Of a stretch of 64,000 nucleotides of DNA, positions 1-9,900 are shown one piece after another. Location of the stretch: contig LAZY01000019.1 in the NCBI GenBank assembly GCA_001013295.1, forward strand, positions 1-64,000. Reading direction: 5' to 3'. The stretch's first letter is position 1; each line of letters opens with the position of its first letter. The notes beneath the pieces are model-generated. The model made no database searches. It was not told the origin of the DNA and was given only the letters and a program-made list of their open reading frames with translations. Position numbers and translations under genes: made by a program. The stretch is from Chryseobacterium indologenes (GTDB taxonomy: Bacteria; Bacteroidota; Bacteroidia; Flavobacteriales; Weeksellaceae).

Positions 1-48
1 GAAGAATACAAGAGGCTTTTTCAGCCCCTTGTAAAGGTAGAATCCCAT
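1..48 (-). CDS. traF: TraF-like conjugation protein (DUF4133), N-terminal fragment
   Basis: Sixteen codons are visible before the window edge, reading MGFYLYKGLKKPLVFF. A start ATG lies on the complement of 46-48, one base beyond the traE stop. The K-G-L-x-K-P-L motif right after the start is typical of DUF4133 (TraF of Bacteroidetes conjugative transposons), a small membrane protein of the mating-pair apparatus. The traE-traF order and near-zero spacing fit the conserved tra operon. The rest of the gene lies outside the window, so the call rests on the motif and synteny. Confidence 0.75.
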   Translation of the reverse strand, partial: MGFYLYKGLKKPLVFF

Positions 49-49
49 T

Positions 50-373
50 TTAGGCAAAAAAGGAGGTTACGAATTCCGGAACAACGATCAGGAAGATCAT
101 GGCACCGCCATAACCCAGGATTTCTTTGTTGACGTCCTGGTCGCCGTTGGTCCATTTATTATACACTCTCAGACCGCCAATAAAACCAACCAATCCGCCG
201 ACGGCTTTTAAGATCAGCTTTATCGGGTCCCAATAGTCTTTAATATCATTGGCTGCGTTTGAAATGGCTGTTGCACCGCCTTGCGCCAGCATTGGTGTAA
301 CGGCTAGCAGTAGCAATGCTGCGGTGAATAATTTTTTTGTTGTCAGGTAACGTTTGTGCGTGTTTTTCATCAT
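50..373 (-). CDS. traE: TraE-like conjugative transfer protein (DUF4134)
   Basis: This is a small (107 aa) integral membrane protein. It has a signal-peptide-like hydrophobic stretch at about residues 14-30 ending in MLAQ. A segment around 55-70 is rich in G/V (AVGGLVGFIGGLRVYNKW), and a C-terminal hydrophobic helix covers about 88-107. This layout and the GGLRVYNKW motif are those of DUF4134/TraE, a component of the Bacteroidetes type IV secretion system that resembles VirB2 pilin in size and topology (family knowledge). It lies in the tra operon directly upstream of traF. The start could be either of two consecutive ATGs. Confidence 0.9.
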   Translation of the reverse strand: MMKNTHKRYLTTKKLFTAALLLLAVTPMLAQGGATAISNAANDIKDYWDPIKLILKAVGGLVGFIGGLRVYNKWTNGDQDVNKEILGYGGAMIFLIVVPEFVTSFFA

Positions 374-483
374 ATTGAAATTTTATATTGAATTGTGTTT
401 TTGCTTAGAAAAAGGCATAGGAAATGTGCTATCCGACTCAATAGAGCGGATCATTGGTGTATTGAAAATTGTCGTTTTCCTTT

Positions 484-1056
484 CTAGATCATTGAATGGT
501 AGACCTTGAATCCGTCACGGTCTGCAAGTACCTGGACGTGGGTTTCAGCCAGATTGAGGAATTGGTTAAATTGCTGTTTCAGCCTTTGAGAAGCATCTTC
601 TTTATTTTGTTCAGCTTGGAGAATCTCATCATTTTGAGAAGGCAGTTCTGAGAACTCTCTGCTTTCAATGTATTGACTATCTTCTTGATCTGTTGAATCG
701 TGTTGTGTCGTCGGATGTTCATCGATGTTATACGTATCTTCTAGCATATTGATAGCTTGCTCAGATTCAAATTTCTGTCGGTAGTAATCAAGGTGCCGGT
801 TTTCATCAGTGTCTTCTTCAGTAGAAGGGAAAGGCTCTTTTTTGTGGAACGAAGTTGGGGTGCTGAGCTGTTCCACATCATCAATGTTGACCTCTATTAT
901 TTCATTCGTATTTACCTCAGCAAAGGCTGCGAGGGCGAATTCTTCACCTTCTTCGTCTTTTAAGACAGTGTCCTTTTTAAGGAAAAGGTCATAAAGGATA
1001 TTTCCTGCATAATAGAGCAGATAAACTGCCAGAATGGTAATAAATATTTTGATCAT
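484..1056 (-). CDS. Hypothetical membrane-anchored acidic protein of the tra operon
   Basis: The protein is 190 aa and I do not recognise it. It has one N-terminal membrane helix (about residues 4-22, IFITILAVYLLYYAGNIL). A highly acidic, Glu/Asp/Gln/Ser-rich and probably disordered cytoplasmic region covers about 30-150, and a C-terminal helical patch (LKQQFNQFLNLAETHV) follows. It sits between the ParA-like gene (33 bp upstream) and traE on the same strand, so it is probably an element-specific transfer or assembly protein. No catalytic motif is visible. Function is unknown. Confidence 0.7.
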   Translation of the reverse strand: MIKIFITILAVYLLYYAGNILYDLFLKKDTVLKDEEGEEFALAAFAEVNTNEIIEVNIDDVEQLSTPTSFHKKEPFPSTEEDTDENRHLDYYRQKFESEQAINMLEDTYNIDEHPTTQHDSTDQEDSQYIESREFSELPSQNDEILQAEQNKEDASQRLKQQFNQFLNLAETHVQVLADRDGFKVYHSMI

Positions 1057-1088
1057 CGTCGGTAAAGTGTTTTTAGTTTGGTAATTTG

Positions 1089-1739
1089 TTATAGGCTAAT
1101 TTCAAGCGTTTGGCTGATGTAATCGATCATTTCATTGAAAGGATGTTTAACCGCATATTTCTGTTCATAAGTCAGTCTTCTTGTATCGATGGTCTGAAGA
1201 CAGTTTCTTTTGAATACCGGATTTTTCAGCAGTATTCCGTATTTGCTGATCTCAGCGTCCATACCTTCCTGGTTCTGGTATTTATAACCTTTATCGTATT
1301 TGGACCGGATGAATATTCGCTCTGCCTGGCTTTCCAGCAATCCCAGAAAGTTGATAAAGACCAGCGTAGATTTTGCAGAGACATTTGAATATTCAAAGGG
1401 TATCACAATAAAATCACTGTAGATCAATAGATCACTATAACGGGCATCTAAGGTTCCAGCAAGGTCAAAAAGGTGGATGTCTTCGCTTTCCTTCATTTCG
1501 ATCAGATGTTCAAAGTCGGAAAAAGGCTGTTCGTTATCCTCATCGATAATGGCCACATCATAAAGCTTTGGCAGTTCTGACTCTTCATCTTCTTGCCATT
1601 TGTGGTAAAAAGATTTCTGAAAATCAAAATCGAACACTTTAACCTTTCTTTCAGACATTCCCGAAATATAATTGGCAAAAGCAATCGCAAGTGTTGTTTT
1701 GCCTGTTCCTCCTTTTTGTGTGCCAAATGTTATAATCAT
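1089..1739 (-). CDS. ParA-family ATPase (TraA-like)
   Basis: This 216-aa protein has a deviant Walker A motif, KGGTGKTT, at residues 9-16. It also has the FDFDFQKS segment (about 36-43) that follows strand 2 in ParA/MinD ATPases, and a hydrophobic DFIVIPFEYS segment around 133-142. ParA-like proteins of this size open the tra region of Bacteroidetes conjugative transposons (TraA) and probably position or partition the DNA. The gene follows the relaxase gene by 62 bp on the same strand. No ParB partner is visible in the window. Confidence 0.88.
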   Translation of the reverse strand: MIITFGTQKGGTGKTTLAIAFANYISGMSERKVKVFDFDFQKSFYHKWQEDEESELPKLYDVAIIDEDNEQPFSDFEHLIEMKESEDIHLFDLAGTLDARYSDLLIYSDFIVIPFEYSNVSAKSTLVFINFLGLLESQAERIFIRSKYDKGYKYQNQEGMDAEISKYGILLKNPVFKRNCLQTIDTRRLTYEQKYAVKHPFNEMIDYISQTLEISL

Positions 1740-1801
1740 AGGTTTTGCTTTTTTGTTGCCGGTTAATGTTCTAAGGTATTTTTCAATCGATCATATTTGA
1801 T

Positions 1802-3259
1802 TTACCTCTTTTTTTTCTTCCGTTTTTTCAACTCATCCTCCATCGGGTCTTTTGCTCCGCCGGAACTCTTATTCCATTCAAAAAGCATTTCATTAACGGC
1901 CTGCTTAAATTCTTTTTCGTTATGGTTATTGGTCTGCTTTCCAGTTTTGAATTCCGGATTAAGAAACTTCTGATATTGTTTTTCGCCAATCAGCGATTGC
2001 AGTTCTCCAACAAAATGAAGTTTGGAATGGATGGCGAAATACTTTCCGTCTTCTGATCTCACCAGGCAGACATCATCTTTATGTTGGGTTTTGAGATACT
2101 CTTTTACATCATTCCTGACCGCATTGAATATTTCTTTGTTTTTCAGTTTTTTATTGTCAAACAGCATAAAATCGCTCAGTTCACATTCAGGATAGGTTGT
2201 TTTCAAATATTTCAGCAATACGATTTTGGTTTCTGTATTGGGGATCCCATAATCTTTCAACTGCTCAAAAAGTCTTTTATCCATTGATGCTGAAGTGAAT
2301 TCGAATAGGTCACCCATTTTCACAATCTCACTGCCTTTATAAACGGCGCCTGTCTTGTGATCGATAAGAGTGTATCCGAAAGGCTTCTTATCATCCTTAT
2401 GATGAAACACGATATCAATTCCGAAGAGGTCTCTCAGTTTTTTCTGAAGCTCGCTTTCAAATTCTATTTCAGGTTTCCATAGATCTTTGTGCTTTTTCTC
2501 TGGAAGCATGGCTTCATGCTTTCTATAGTCATCCACTCTAAATACTTTATTGGAGTAAAGCCCCTTGTACTTTGAAAAAATGGCTCTGATCTGCTTTACC
2601 CGCTTCTCATTCACTGTATTGCTGAAAACAATTTGATCTGCTGAGAAACTTCGTTGTACGATGCCGTTTTTGGAAATGGTAATGGATCTTCCATCATTTG
2701 TGTTTTTGATAAGTTGATAACCATTTCTGTTAAGCAAAGTTTTAAGCTGCTGAAAAGAGCCAATTTTGTAAGTTAAAAGTTTATCTAATTTTTCTTTCTC
2801 ATTGATTCCGTATAGTTTTTCCATCACCTGGGCTAAAGCTTTTTGCGCCTTTAGCTTTTCGTAACTGTCATCAATCTTTTTTCCGGTTTGTTTATCCACC
2901 CTTGTGGAAACAATATGGAGGTGATTGTTCTCTGTATCACTGTGAAAAACTGCTATGTATGGCTGTTCTCCGTAACCCATTTTATCCATAAAATCTTCAC
3001 TGATCTTTGTAAGCTCTTCTTTGGTATGATCGTGAAACTTAGTTGAGATCACAGCATGGAATTGCGGTTTTTGTACTTTCGTACTTTTGGATATTGCCTT
3101 TAAATAGTTCCTGACCTGTTGCTTGTCACTGTCTTTATTGATCAATGATGGAAAGTTTTTCATCAGCATCAGTTCGCCTTTGCCCTTGTCCACCTTCTTA
3201 TCATTGTAGTCCACGCCGGGGAAATTGGAGCCGGCAGGTTTCATTAGCTTGACGATCAT
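1802..3259 (-). CDS. mobB: Relaxase/mobilization nuclease MobB
   Basis: This 485-aa protein nicks the transfer origin and leads the strand during conjugation. The HUH metal-binding signature is clear: H106-S-D108, then H113-L-H115. Tyr18 in the N-terminal PGVDYN segment is a candidate catalytic tyrosine. The C-terminus is very basic (KKRKKKKR). The ATG overlaps the mobA stop in an ATGA arrangement, so the two are translationally coupled. Relaxase domain identity is strong; the role of the C-terminal 250 residues is not recognisable. Confidence 0.92.
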   Translation of the reverse strand: MIVKLMKPAGSNFPGVDYNDKKVDKGKGELMLMKNFPSLINKDSDKQQVRNYLKAISKSTKVQKPQFHAVISTKFHDHTKEELTKISEDFMDKMGYGEQPYIAVFHSDTENNHLHIVSTRVDKQTGKKIDDSYEKLKAQKALAQVMEKLYGINEKEKLDKLLTYKIGSFQQLKTLLNRNGYQLIKNTNDGRSITISKNGIVQRSFSADQIVFSNTVNEKRVKQIRAIFSKYKGLYSNKVFRVDDYRKHEAMLPEKKHKDLWKPEIEFESELQKKLRDLFGIDIVFHHKDDKKPFGYTLIDHKTGAVYKGSEIVKMGDLFEFTSASMDKRLFEQLKDYGIPNTETKIVLLKYLKTTYPECELSDFMLFDNKKLKNKEIFNAVRNDVKEYLKTQHKDDVCLVRSEDGKYFAIHSKLHFVGELQSLIGEKQYQKFLNPEFKTGKQTNNHNEKEFKQAVNEMLFEWNKSSGGAKDPMEDELKKRKKKKR

Positions 3260-3621
3260 TTGGAAAGCAATGCGTATATGTTTTCAAACATCTTATTTTG
3301 CTGCGCTTTCAGCTTCTGTATCTCTAAAAGTTGTTCCGAAAATAGTTCCAGTTGATCTTGCGAAATGTACTTTTGTCCGTTGACCAGCTTAGCCACCTGG
3401 TTAATATTGGTTTCGATCTTTGAAAAGATGTTATCCTGCTTTTCGATGAAGGTCAATATTTGTTTTCGTTCATCATCCATTAATCTGTTTTCTACAGAAT
3501 CGATAATCAGGCTGGTCATTGAGATATTTCTTTCCCTGCACTTTTTCTTCCAGTTCTCCTTTCTTTCCTGTTTGATCCTGAAAAAGATTACCTCAGAACT
3601 GCTATTGTCTTCTTGTTTCAT
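3256..3621 (-). CDS. mobA: Relaxosome accessory protein MobA
   Basis: This ~121-aa protein has an N-terminal ribbon-helix-helix-like segment (about residues 8-45: VIFFRIKQERKENWKKKCRE, then MTSLIIDSVENRL). A C-terminal coiled region rich in Q/L/E follows. This is the usual layout of Bacteroidetes MobA, which binds the transfer origin and helps the relaxase. I chose the ATG at 3621 over an upstream TTG because it overlaps the stop of the preceding gene as ATGA. The stop overlaps mobB the same way, giving two successive coupled junctions. Confidence 0.85.
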   Translation of the reverse strand: MKQEDNSSSEVIFFRIKQERKENWKKKCRERNISMTSLIIDSVENRLMDDERKQILTFIEKQDNIFSKIETNINQVAKLVNGQKYISQDQLELFSEQLLEIQKLKAQQNKMFENIYALLSK

Positions 3622-4712
3622 GGAAGACTCCAACTCGGAATACCATTCACACTTTTAAGGATATAGGTTCCACTTGGTGGTGGCGCAGGAATGGTTTCTG
3701 TGGCGAATCCAAATGAACCGTCTGCTTTGGCAACGACTTTCTTTGTATATGTCGGATCACCATCTGCATTAGGCATTTGTGATGGTGTCACGCTTAGCTT
3801 ACCATTAATATTGAGCCATCGCTCAGAAAAATCCCCCGAGATCAACGCAAATTTATAATCCGTATAATTATTGGTAATACTGTCCCAAAAGCTGGTTGAG
3901 CTTGTTGTTACGGGGGTGGAATGTATAGCTAACTTATTGCTGACACTTCTGTTTCCTGTTGCGGGGCTTCCGGCACCAGCTCCAATGAACACATTATTAG
4001 AGCCTGTCCTGTTCCCGGTTCCCGATAAATACCCGATCGATATATTATCATTTCCGGAAGTAATGTATGACATGGCTCCGGCGCCTATCCCTATATTCCG
4101 GCTTCCTGAAATTACGCTATTTGCAATTCCATTCAATGCTGATACACCAGCGCCATAGTTCAATTTCCCGGTAACTTCTCCCTGGGACATGGCATAAGCG
4201 CTGGCAGAGTTACCTTTTCCTGATGTAATATTGGCATCGGTAGCTAGAATAGAGTTGTATTCGCCTGTGATGGGGCTTCTTGATTTTCCCAGGATATAAT
4301 TTTCCTTTTGGTCAAAATCAAGTTTCAAACTATTTTTCACCACCAACTCAACCGAGGAAGTGTTGCCTCTGAGTGCGACGATTTCTAAAGGATCGCTTTG
4401 CAAAACAGGAATCCATTGCTGGCCGTCGAAACAATATAAGCCCGATTTTTCGATATGAGCCGCCTGTCCCACCAAATTAGTAGCTGGTGATGTCACAAAG
4501 ATTAATGCCCCTTTCTGAGCAGTAGAGAATGATTTTGCAGAGATCTGATCCCCTGTAATACGGGGTGGAATAATACCATCAAAATGATTCGCGTCGTCCG
4601 GCTTTCCGACCACTTCAAAAGTGGCTTTTGGTGTCTGAGTATTAATACCGACCTGTGAAAAAACACTGGTGGTCATTAATACAAAGAATAATTTGAGAAA
4701 ATTGTTTTTCAT
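3618..4712 (-). CDS. Secreted surface-type protein with VGINT head motif (paralogue 1)
   Basis: The signal peptide is clear (MKNNFLKLFFVLMTTSVFSQ), so I start at 4712 rather than at an ATG 24 bp upstream. After it comes the VGINTQTPKATFEV and DGIIPPRITGDQ pattern found in large families of secreted Chryseobacterium proteins. The middle (about residues 150-260) is rich in N/G/S and has short GAGAG/NNVFIGAGAG repeats like trimeric adhesin head domains. The N-terminal 110 residues are paralogous to the next gene upstream. Function is unknown, perhaps adhesion. Its stop overlaps the mobA start. Confidence 0.75.
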   Translation of the reverse strand: MKNNFLKLFFVLMTTSVFSQVGINTQTPKATFEVVGKPDDANHFDGIIPPRITGDQISAKSFSTAQKGALIFVTSPATNLVGQAAHIEKSGLYCFDGQQWIPVLQSDPLEIVALRGNTSSVELVVKNSLKLDFDQKENYILGKSRSPITGEYNSILATDANITSGKGNSASAYAMSQGEVTGKLNYGAGVSALNGIANSVISGSRNIGIGAGAMSYITSGNDNISIGYLSGTGNRTGSNNVFIGAGAGSPATGNRSVSNKLAIHSTPVTTSSTSFWDSITNNYTDYKFALISGDFSERWLNINGKLSVTPSQMPNADGDPTYTKKVVAKADGSFGFATETIPAPPPSGTYILKSVNGIPSWSLP

Positions 4713-4751
4713 TGTGTTATGTTGTTTTAATTTCATTTGGTTTTTAGAATC

Positions 4752-5546
4752 TTACTTTAAATATGGAACCCGCCAGTTGGAATACCCCTGTACTTCTCCG
4801 TAAGTGTAAATGGAAGTCGATATCTGGTTCAGCGAGCTTTGAGGAATTTGTATAGCGTAATTTTCTAGCAATGCAGGAAAGTACTGGGTTGAATTTTCGT
4901 TGTGTAAGAGAACAATTTGATTGGGAAAATAACCTATATCGTTAAATATGTCTTCAATATCAATAAGAGCCTTACCCGTAACAGGTGTAGAATTGTCGGT
5001 TCGATGCAAACGAAAACGAACATTAACAATACCGTTGATTTTTCTGAATACAACAAATCCTTCAAGCCCTCCAAAGTTTTTTGAGCCTATGGTGTAATTT
5101 TTAGAAGAGGTCAGGTAATTGTTTGTATTCGCCCATTGATTTCTTGGTTCCGTCCAGGTGGAGGTTGCGGCAAGACTTGCCGTGCTGTTAGAATCGAAAG
5201 TCAATAAAATGTAATATTCTATCGGATCAACATCTTTTGATACAGGTTGCCAGGCCGTACCATCGAAGTAATACAATCCGGTAGTTCTAACATTGATAAC
5301 CTGCCCGGATAAGTTTGTAGCAGGAACAGTCACAAATACGACGGTTCCTCTTTTTGAAATTGAATATGATTTTCTGGACAATTGATCTCCCGTTATTCGT
5401 GGTGGAATAATCCCGTCGTAATGATTAGGATCAACCGGTTTCCCTGTAACGTCCAAAGTGGTCTCTGGTGATACAGTATTGATTCCAACCTGTCCCGAGA
5501 CCCATATGGTCAATAAGCTAAAGAAAAAGTAAAGATATGTTTTCAT
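4752..5546 (-). CDS. Secreted protein with VGINT head motif (paralogue 2)
   Basis: This 264-aa protein has a signal peptide ending in SGQ followed by VGINTVSPETTLDV and DGIIPPRITGDQLS. This is the same N-terminal module as the following gene (shared GLYYFDG-x-x-W-x-PV block near residues 85-100). The C-terminal half differs and lacks the glycine-rich repeats. It is the first gene of the minus-strand run that continues into mobA. A role on the cell surface is inference from the signal peptide and family. Confidence 0.72.
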   Translation of the reverse strand: MKTYLYFFFSLLTIWVSGQVGINTVSPETTLDVTGKPVDPNHYDGIIPPRITGDQLSRKSYSISKRGTVVFVTVPATNLSGQVINVRTTGLYYFDGTAWQPVSKDVDPIEYYILLTFDSNSTASLAATSTWTEPRNQWANTNNYLTSSKNYTIGSKNFGGLEGFVVFRKINGIVNVRFRLHRTDNSTPVTGKALIDIEDIFNDIGYFPNQIVLLHNENSTQYFPALLENYAIQIPQSSLNQISTSIYTYGEVQGYSNWRVPYLK

Positions 5547-5628
5547 CTTTTTTGATTATGATTTCTGTTGCAAAGTTGGAACATCAAAATCGTGAAAACA
5601 ATAGTATTCAAAGGGCTTGGGCTAAATA

Positions 5629-5643
5629 AGACCATTCTGGTCT
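5629..5643. repeat. Short palindrome upstream of the secreted-protein genes
   Basis: AGACCA-TTC-TGGTCT is a perfect 6-bp inverted repeat with a 3-nt spacer, about 83 bp upstream of the start at 5546. It may be an operator or part of a transfer origin; nothing decides between them. Confidence 0.3.
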
Positions 5644-5754
5644 AATCTGTAAATCGTGGAGATTAATAAAGAATAAATTGGAATTTGTATATGATTTCAA
5701 TAAAGAAAAAAACGAGTTCCGAAGTTTTTTCCCCTTTTGCAAAAAGGCAAGAGA

Positions 5755-5796
5755 GTCTTTGGATGTACAACTTGAAAAGTTTGTATATACAAAGAC
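5755..5796. repeat. Imperfect 16-bp inverted repeat
   Basis: The arms at 5755-5770 and 5781-5796 match at 14 of 16 positions (GTCTTTG...TACAA type) and the inner ACTT/AAGT bases extend the stem. It lies in the 5.55-6.42 kb stretch that has no convincing gene, upstream of the mob operon. It is a candidate regulatory or transfer-origin structure. Confidence 0.4.
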
Positions 5797-5931
5797 ACAT
5801 CTTGCTAAAAAGAGGAGGGTAGTTTTAAGAGTTCTGAAAAATAATTGTAAAAGTTTGATTCTGTTGATGATGCGTGATCTTTATCGTGTATTGCTTTTGA
5901 AAGGAAAAAAATACTTAGATAATAGATTTTC

Positions 5932-6187
5932 AGTTTGTATCTACTTTACCCACGTTTTGAAATTGCGTGTAGCTATTTTACGCATCCAAATAGAAAGTTT
6001 GTATTCATTTTACTCACGTTCAGAAATTGCGTGTAGTTATTTTACTCATCTTGGTCGAAAGCTTGCATTCAATTGACGTAATGTTGGAAATTCTGTGTAG
6101 CTTTTTTACACAGCTAAATAGAAAATTTACATCCATCTTACCAAAGGTTGGAAATGGTGTATAGTTATTGATTACCATTAATATTAA
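5932..6187. repeat. Four degenerate tandem repeats, exact 64-bp period
   Basis: Units begin at 5932, 5996, 6060 and 6124 with AGTTTGTAT, AGTTTGTAT, AGCTTGCAT and AATTTACAT. Each contains a GAAATTGCGTGTAG-like core about 30 bp in (the last as GAAATGGTGTATAG). The 64-bp period is not a multiple of three, so the repeats do not encode a repeated protein. They account for most of the apparent open frame at 5678-6076, which I reject. The remainder of 5547-6421 shows only the two palindromes listed separately. Confidence 0.75.
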
Positions 6188-6421
6188 GGTGAGTTTCATA
6201 AATCATATAAACTTTTTATATCTGTCAATGCAATTTAAGTTGGAGTTGGTGTCAATTACGAAGTATAAGAATTTGTACTGTATTTGACTTTAGAAAATGC
6301 GAAACTCTCCAATATAAGAATTGGTTGAATCCCATTGCTATGACTGTATCAAAGAAATTTGTAAGTAAAGAAAAAAAATGGTTAATTTACAAACTCTTAA
6401 TAACCACGAAATTACATTCTT

Positions 6422-6952
6422 ATGAAAAATCTACTTTTTGTAGCTCTATTATCAATAGGACTTTTTTCTTCTTGCAAAGATGATGAGCAGGATCAAAATG
6501 TATTGCCAGAAGCAACGCAATCCGGTAAAAACACTGCAGGGGCATTAATAAATGGCAAAGTTTGGGTAGCTACCACAAAAAAGATTAACCAACCCGGCAC
6601 CTATTGTGAAAAGTTGAATAATAACTATTATTTAATAAAATTAGATTTAAGAAAAGATCCTGAGAGATACACTGAATCTATTGACCTAATTGTATCAATC
6701 CCCAACTTAGAGATTAACCAAACATATGAAGTTGTTAATCAAACACCTGACGATGGTTACAACTATGCAAGCTATACAAGTAATGATAAGGTTAGTTACT
6801 CATCAAACTCAAACAACACCGGTAGAATAAAAATAACGAGACTCGATCTTCAAAACCAAATTGTTTCTGGAACATTTGAATTCAAAGCCGAAGATAGCAA
6901 TGGGAATATTGTTACTATAACAGAAGGACGCTTTGATAAAAAGTTCGATTAA
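6422..6952 (+). CDS. Outer-membrane lipoprotein, DUF6252-like
   Basis: This 176-aa protein has a lipoprotein signal peptide and lipobox (LFSSC, Cys18) followed by the acidic KDDEQD stretch common in Bacteroidota surface lipoproteins. The beta-rich body has a GALINGKVWVATT segment (about 40-52) and ends in a VSGTFEFKA/GRFDKKF pattern, which I associate with DUF6252. The family has no known function. It lies 21 bp upstream of the T9SS hydrolase on the same strand, so the two are probably co-transcribed. Confidence 0.75.
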   Translation: MKNLLFVALLSIGLFSSCKDDEQDQNVLPEATQSGKNTAGALINGKVWVATTKKINQPGTYCEKLNNNYYLIKLDLRKDPERYTESIDLIVSIPNLEINQTYEVVNQTPDDGYNYASYTSNDKVSYSSNSNNTGRIKITRLDLQNQIVSGTFEFKAEDSNGNIVTITEGRFDKKFD

Positions 6953-6973
6953 AAACTAAATAAACACTAACCT

Positions 6974-9900
6974 ATGAAAACAAAATTAAGTATTTTGGCA
7001 GCATTCCTATTGCTGTCAAAGCTTCTACTTGGACAAGTCCAAGTTAGTCCACAACTTGTAGCGCAGCCGAGTGATCCCGTCAATCCGGTCCTGGAATCTA
7101 CACTTTTATTGCCCTTTTCAGATTTGGACAAGACAAAAATACAAACAGGTCTACTACTGGATGCAGGAATAGAGTTTGCGGATCTTAAGAAATATAATGG
7201 AACTCCTACGGATAGTTCATTTACCACATCTAAAATCATAAATGACATTTACGGGTCATTAGTAATGAGTAAAATATCGTCGAATGGCAGTGCTCTTAAA
7301 TCTCCCGCTGATTTTCAAAGTGAGTGGTTTCAGGACCAGACAATTGATCTACTGCCGATAGGTGGAACCTATTTCAAATATAACCAATTTTCAGAAAGCA
7401 ATCAACTAGCTTTTCAGAATATGGCTCTGAATCTGCCTACTGATAGATTGAATAATATTTCTACAGGATCTCTAACGTTAACACCTCAAAATAAAATTTT
7501 AGATGTTTACGTAAATAATGTCTGGCAAGATCCTTATGAGATCAACAAAGTTTTTGCAATGGCACCAATTGCGAACAGTCACAACAAACTACATTTCAAT
7601 GTTGTTTTTCCACCTACTCTGTTTCTAAGTAATTACACTAGTGAAATCTCAATTCTCGAAGTGAAATTTTCCGATGCCACCAACTTTCAGACAGTGACAT
7701 TGGGTCAGATGATACCTGTTAGTTATCCCTCTGCCGGTGAATATACCTGGACATATAAACTTACATTAACGAATGGACAAATACTATACTCAAAAAACAA
7801 ATTTTCAGTTACTGGAGATTTGGAAAAATATGTCGATATAAATGACAATGGGCAAGCTTTTTCTGCTGCAGCTAACTTGTCCACCAACAATTACTGGAAA
7901 GTACAACTGGAAAATTATCAGTATTTTATTCCTTTCCCCCCGACGGTTGTAAATAAACCAAAACTTACACTATATATTAAACTTCGTAATGGGCAAACTC
8001 AAATCACAAAGCCTTTTATTGTAGCAGAAGGCTTTGATACAGGTCATATAACAGCACCTAGACAAGAAGGCGGAGATAATAATATTGATGATTTTTTAAA
8101 TAGAGGAGGTATGCAAAATACTGCATTAAAATCCTATTTAGAAGGGAATTACGATATCATCTATGTAGATTGGGGTATTGGTACTGACTATATACAAAAT
8201 AATGCTGAACTATTAAAAAAAGCAATCAGATGGGTAAATCAGAATAAAATAGGAAGCGAGAAGAATGTAGTTTTAGGGCAAAGTATGGGAGGTCTTATTG
8301 CTCGATATGCGCTAAAGGATATGGAGGATAACGGGGAAAACCACGATACAAAATTATTCATTTCTCACGATTCTCCCCATTTGGGCGCAAATACACCTTT
8401 AGGGTTGCAATATATGCTTAGACATATTTCAAAAACTTTTCTTCGTTCGCCCATTGTTGCTGGTCTTAATTATGTTTTTTCGCCTATATTCACTGGTGGT
8501 GCTCCTGTAAGCGACATTCTTACGATTGCCGATACTCCTGCTTCCAGGCAAATGTTAATCAATTATATTAATAGTAACTATAGCATTGATAATTCTGTCC
8601 ACAACACCTGGCAAGCAACTTTAAAGTCAAAAGGTTATCCTCAGCAAACTAGGAATGTAGCTATTTCAAATGGAAGCGAATGTGGTACCGATCAAAACCT
8701 CCAGGATTTGGTTACAATGCATCACAATAGTAAAGGCTGGTTTGTAGATTTTATCGGGGCATTGATTGGTGGCGTAACATTAGATCCTGCTCAGGTAATA
8801 CTTTCTGTTGTTCCGGGAAAATCCCGCTATTACTATGATTTTGTTGCTCGACCAATGTCTAGCATTAATGAGTCAAAGCAATTATATTATGGAAAGATAG
8901 TATATAAAAAAGATATTTTATGGGTAATCCCAGCTCAACATACCCTACTTTCTGGAAGCAGAAATCAGCCCTCTAATGTGCTGCCTATTGATAAATATGG
9001 TGGTGGGAAATACAGATTTCCAACATCTTCATTACCTGAATTTCTCGGCAATCATATTACTGCAACTGATTTTTCTTTTGTTCCAACACCCAGCGCTTTG
9101 GATTACAATTTTGGAAATACAACGCTTACAGAAAATGAATATCAGAAAACTTTTTCACCAGTTGACGATGCCAGTAATATCCCTTTTGCAAACTTTGTAG
9201 CGGAGGAGATAGGAAGTTACTATGGAGAAAATACAAGCCATACCTATTTTAGCCCAAGGAATAGACAGTTTATTCTCAATCAATTCTCAGAAGCCACCAA
9301 AGATCAAAAGTTAACTACCGCTTTTTTGTGTGGTAGCAAAGTAAAAATAGGCGGAGACGCACTATTGTGTGGAAATAATAACACAACTTATACAACAGGT
9401 TTTGCACCAACAATCCAATGGTCGGTAATAAATGGCGCTAACCTCGTTGATATAATTGGTCCTAGTAACCAGCCTCAAATCTCACTTACTCCTAAAGCAA
9501 ATGCGAATGGTTTACTGAAGTTACAAGCATATCTTGCTGGGGGTGGAGCAAGCAATACGGTTACTAAGGAGGTTTGGATAGGAAAACCTATGTTTAGCGT
9601 GTCCCAGATTAACGATCCCACTTACTACAACGAATCTCATTTCTATTTAAGTAATAGTAATGCAACACCTGTCGGTAGCGAGCAGGGCATTACTCAGGTA
9701 ACCTGGACAAAATTGTCATCAAGTCCCCAATATGGTGTATTTCTCCATACCTATAATAATCAACTTGAAGGATTTGCACGAGGAAGTAATAATAATTGGT
9801 CTATGGAGGTAAAAGTAGAAGCAACAAATGGTTGTGGAACATCTACTCAAACAGTAACTATAACACCACCGCCGGCTGCACCTTGTGAAACATTTTCTAT

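Noticed and set aside
5678..6076. 132-codon plus-strand frame
   Set aside because: Its second half runs through the 64-bp tandem repeats in shifting frames, there is no domain or signal, and it begins at a TTG. It is explained better by the repeat array.
5932..6187. CRISPR array
   Set aside because: Units are diverged along their whole length with no constant repeat/unique spacer pattern, and no cas gene is present.
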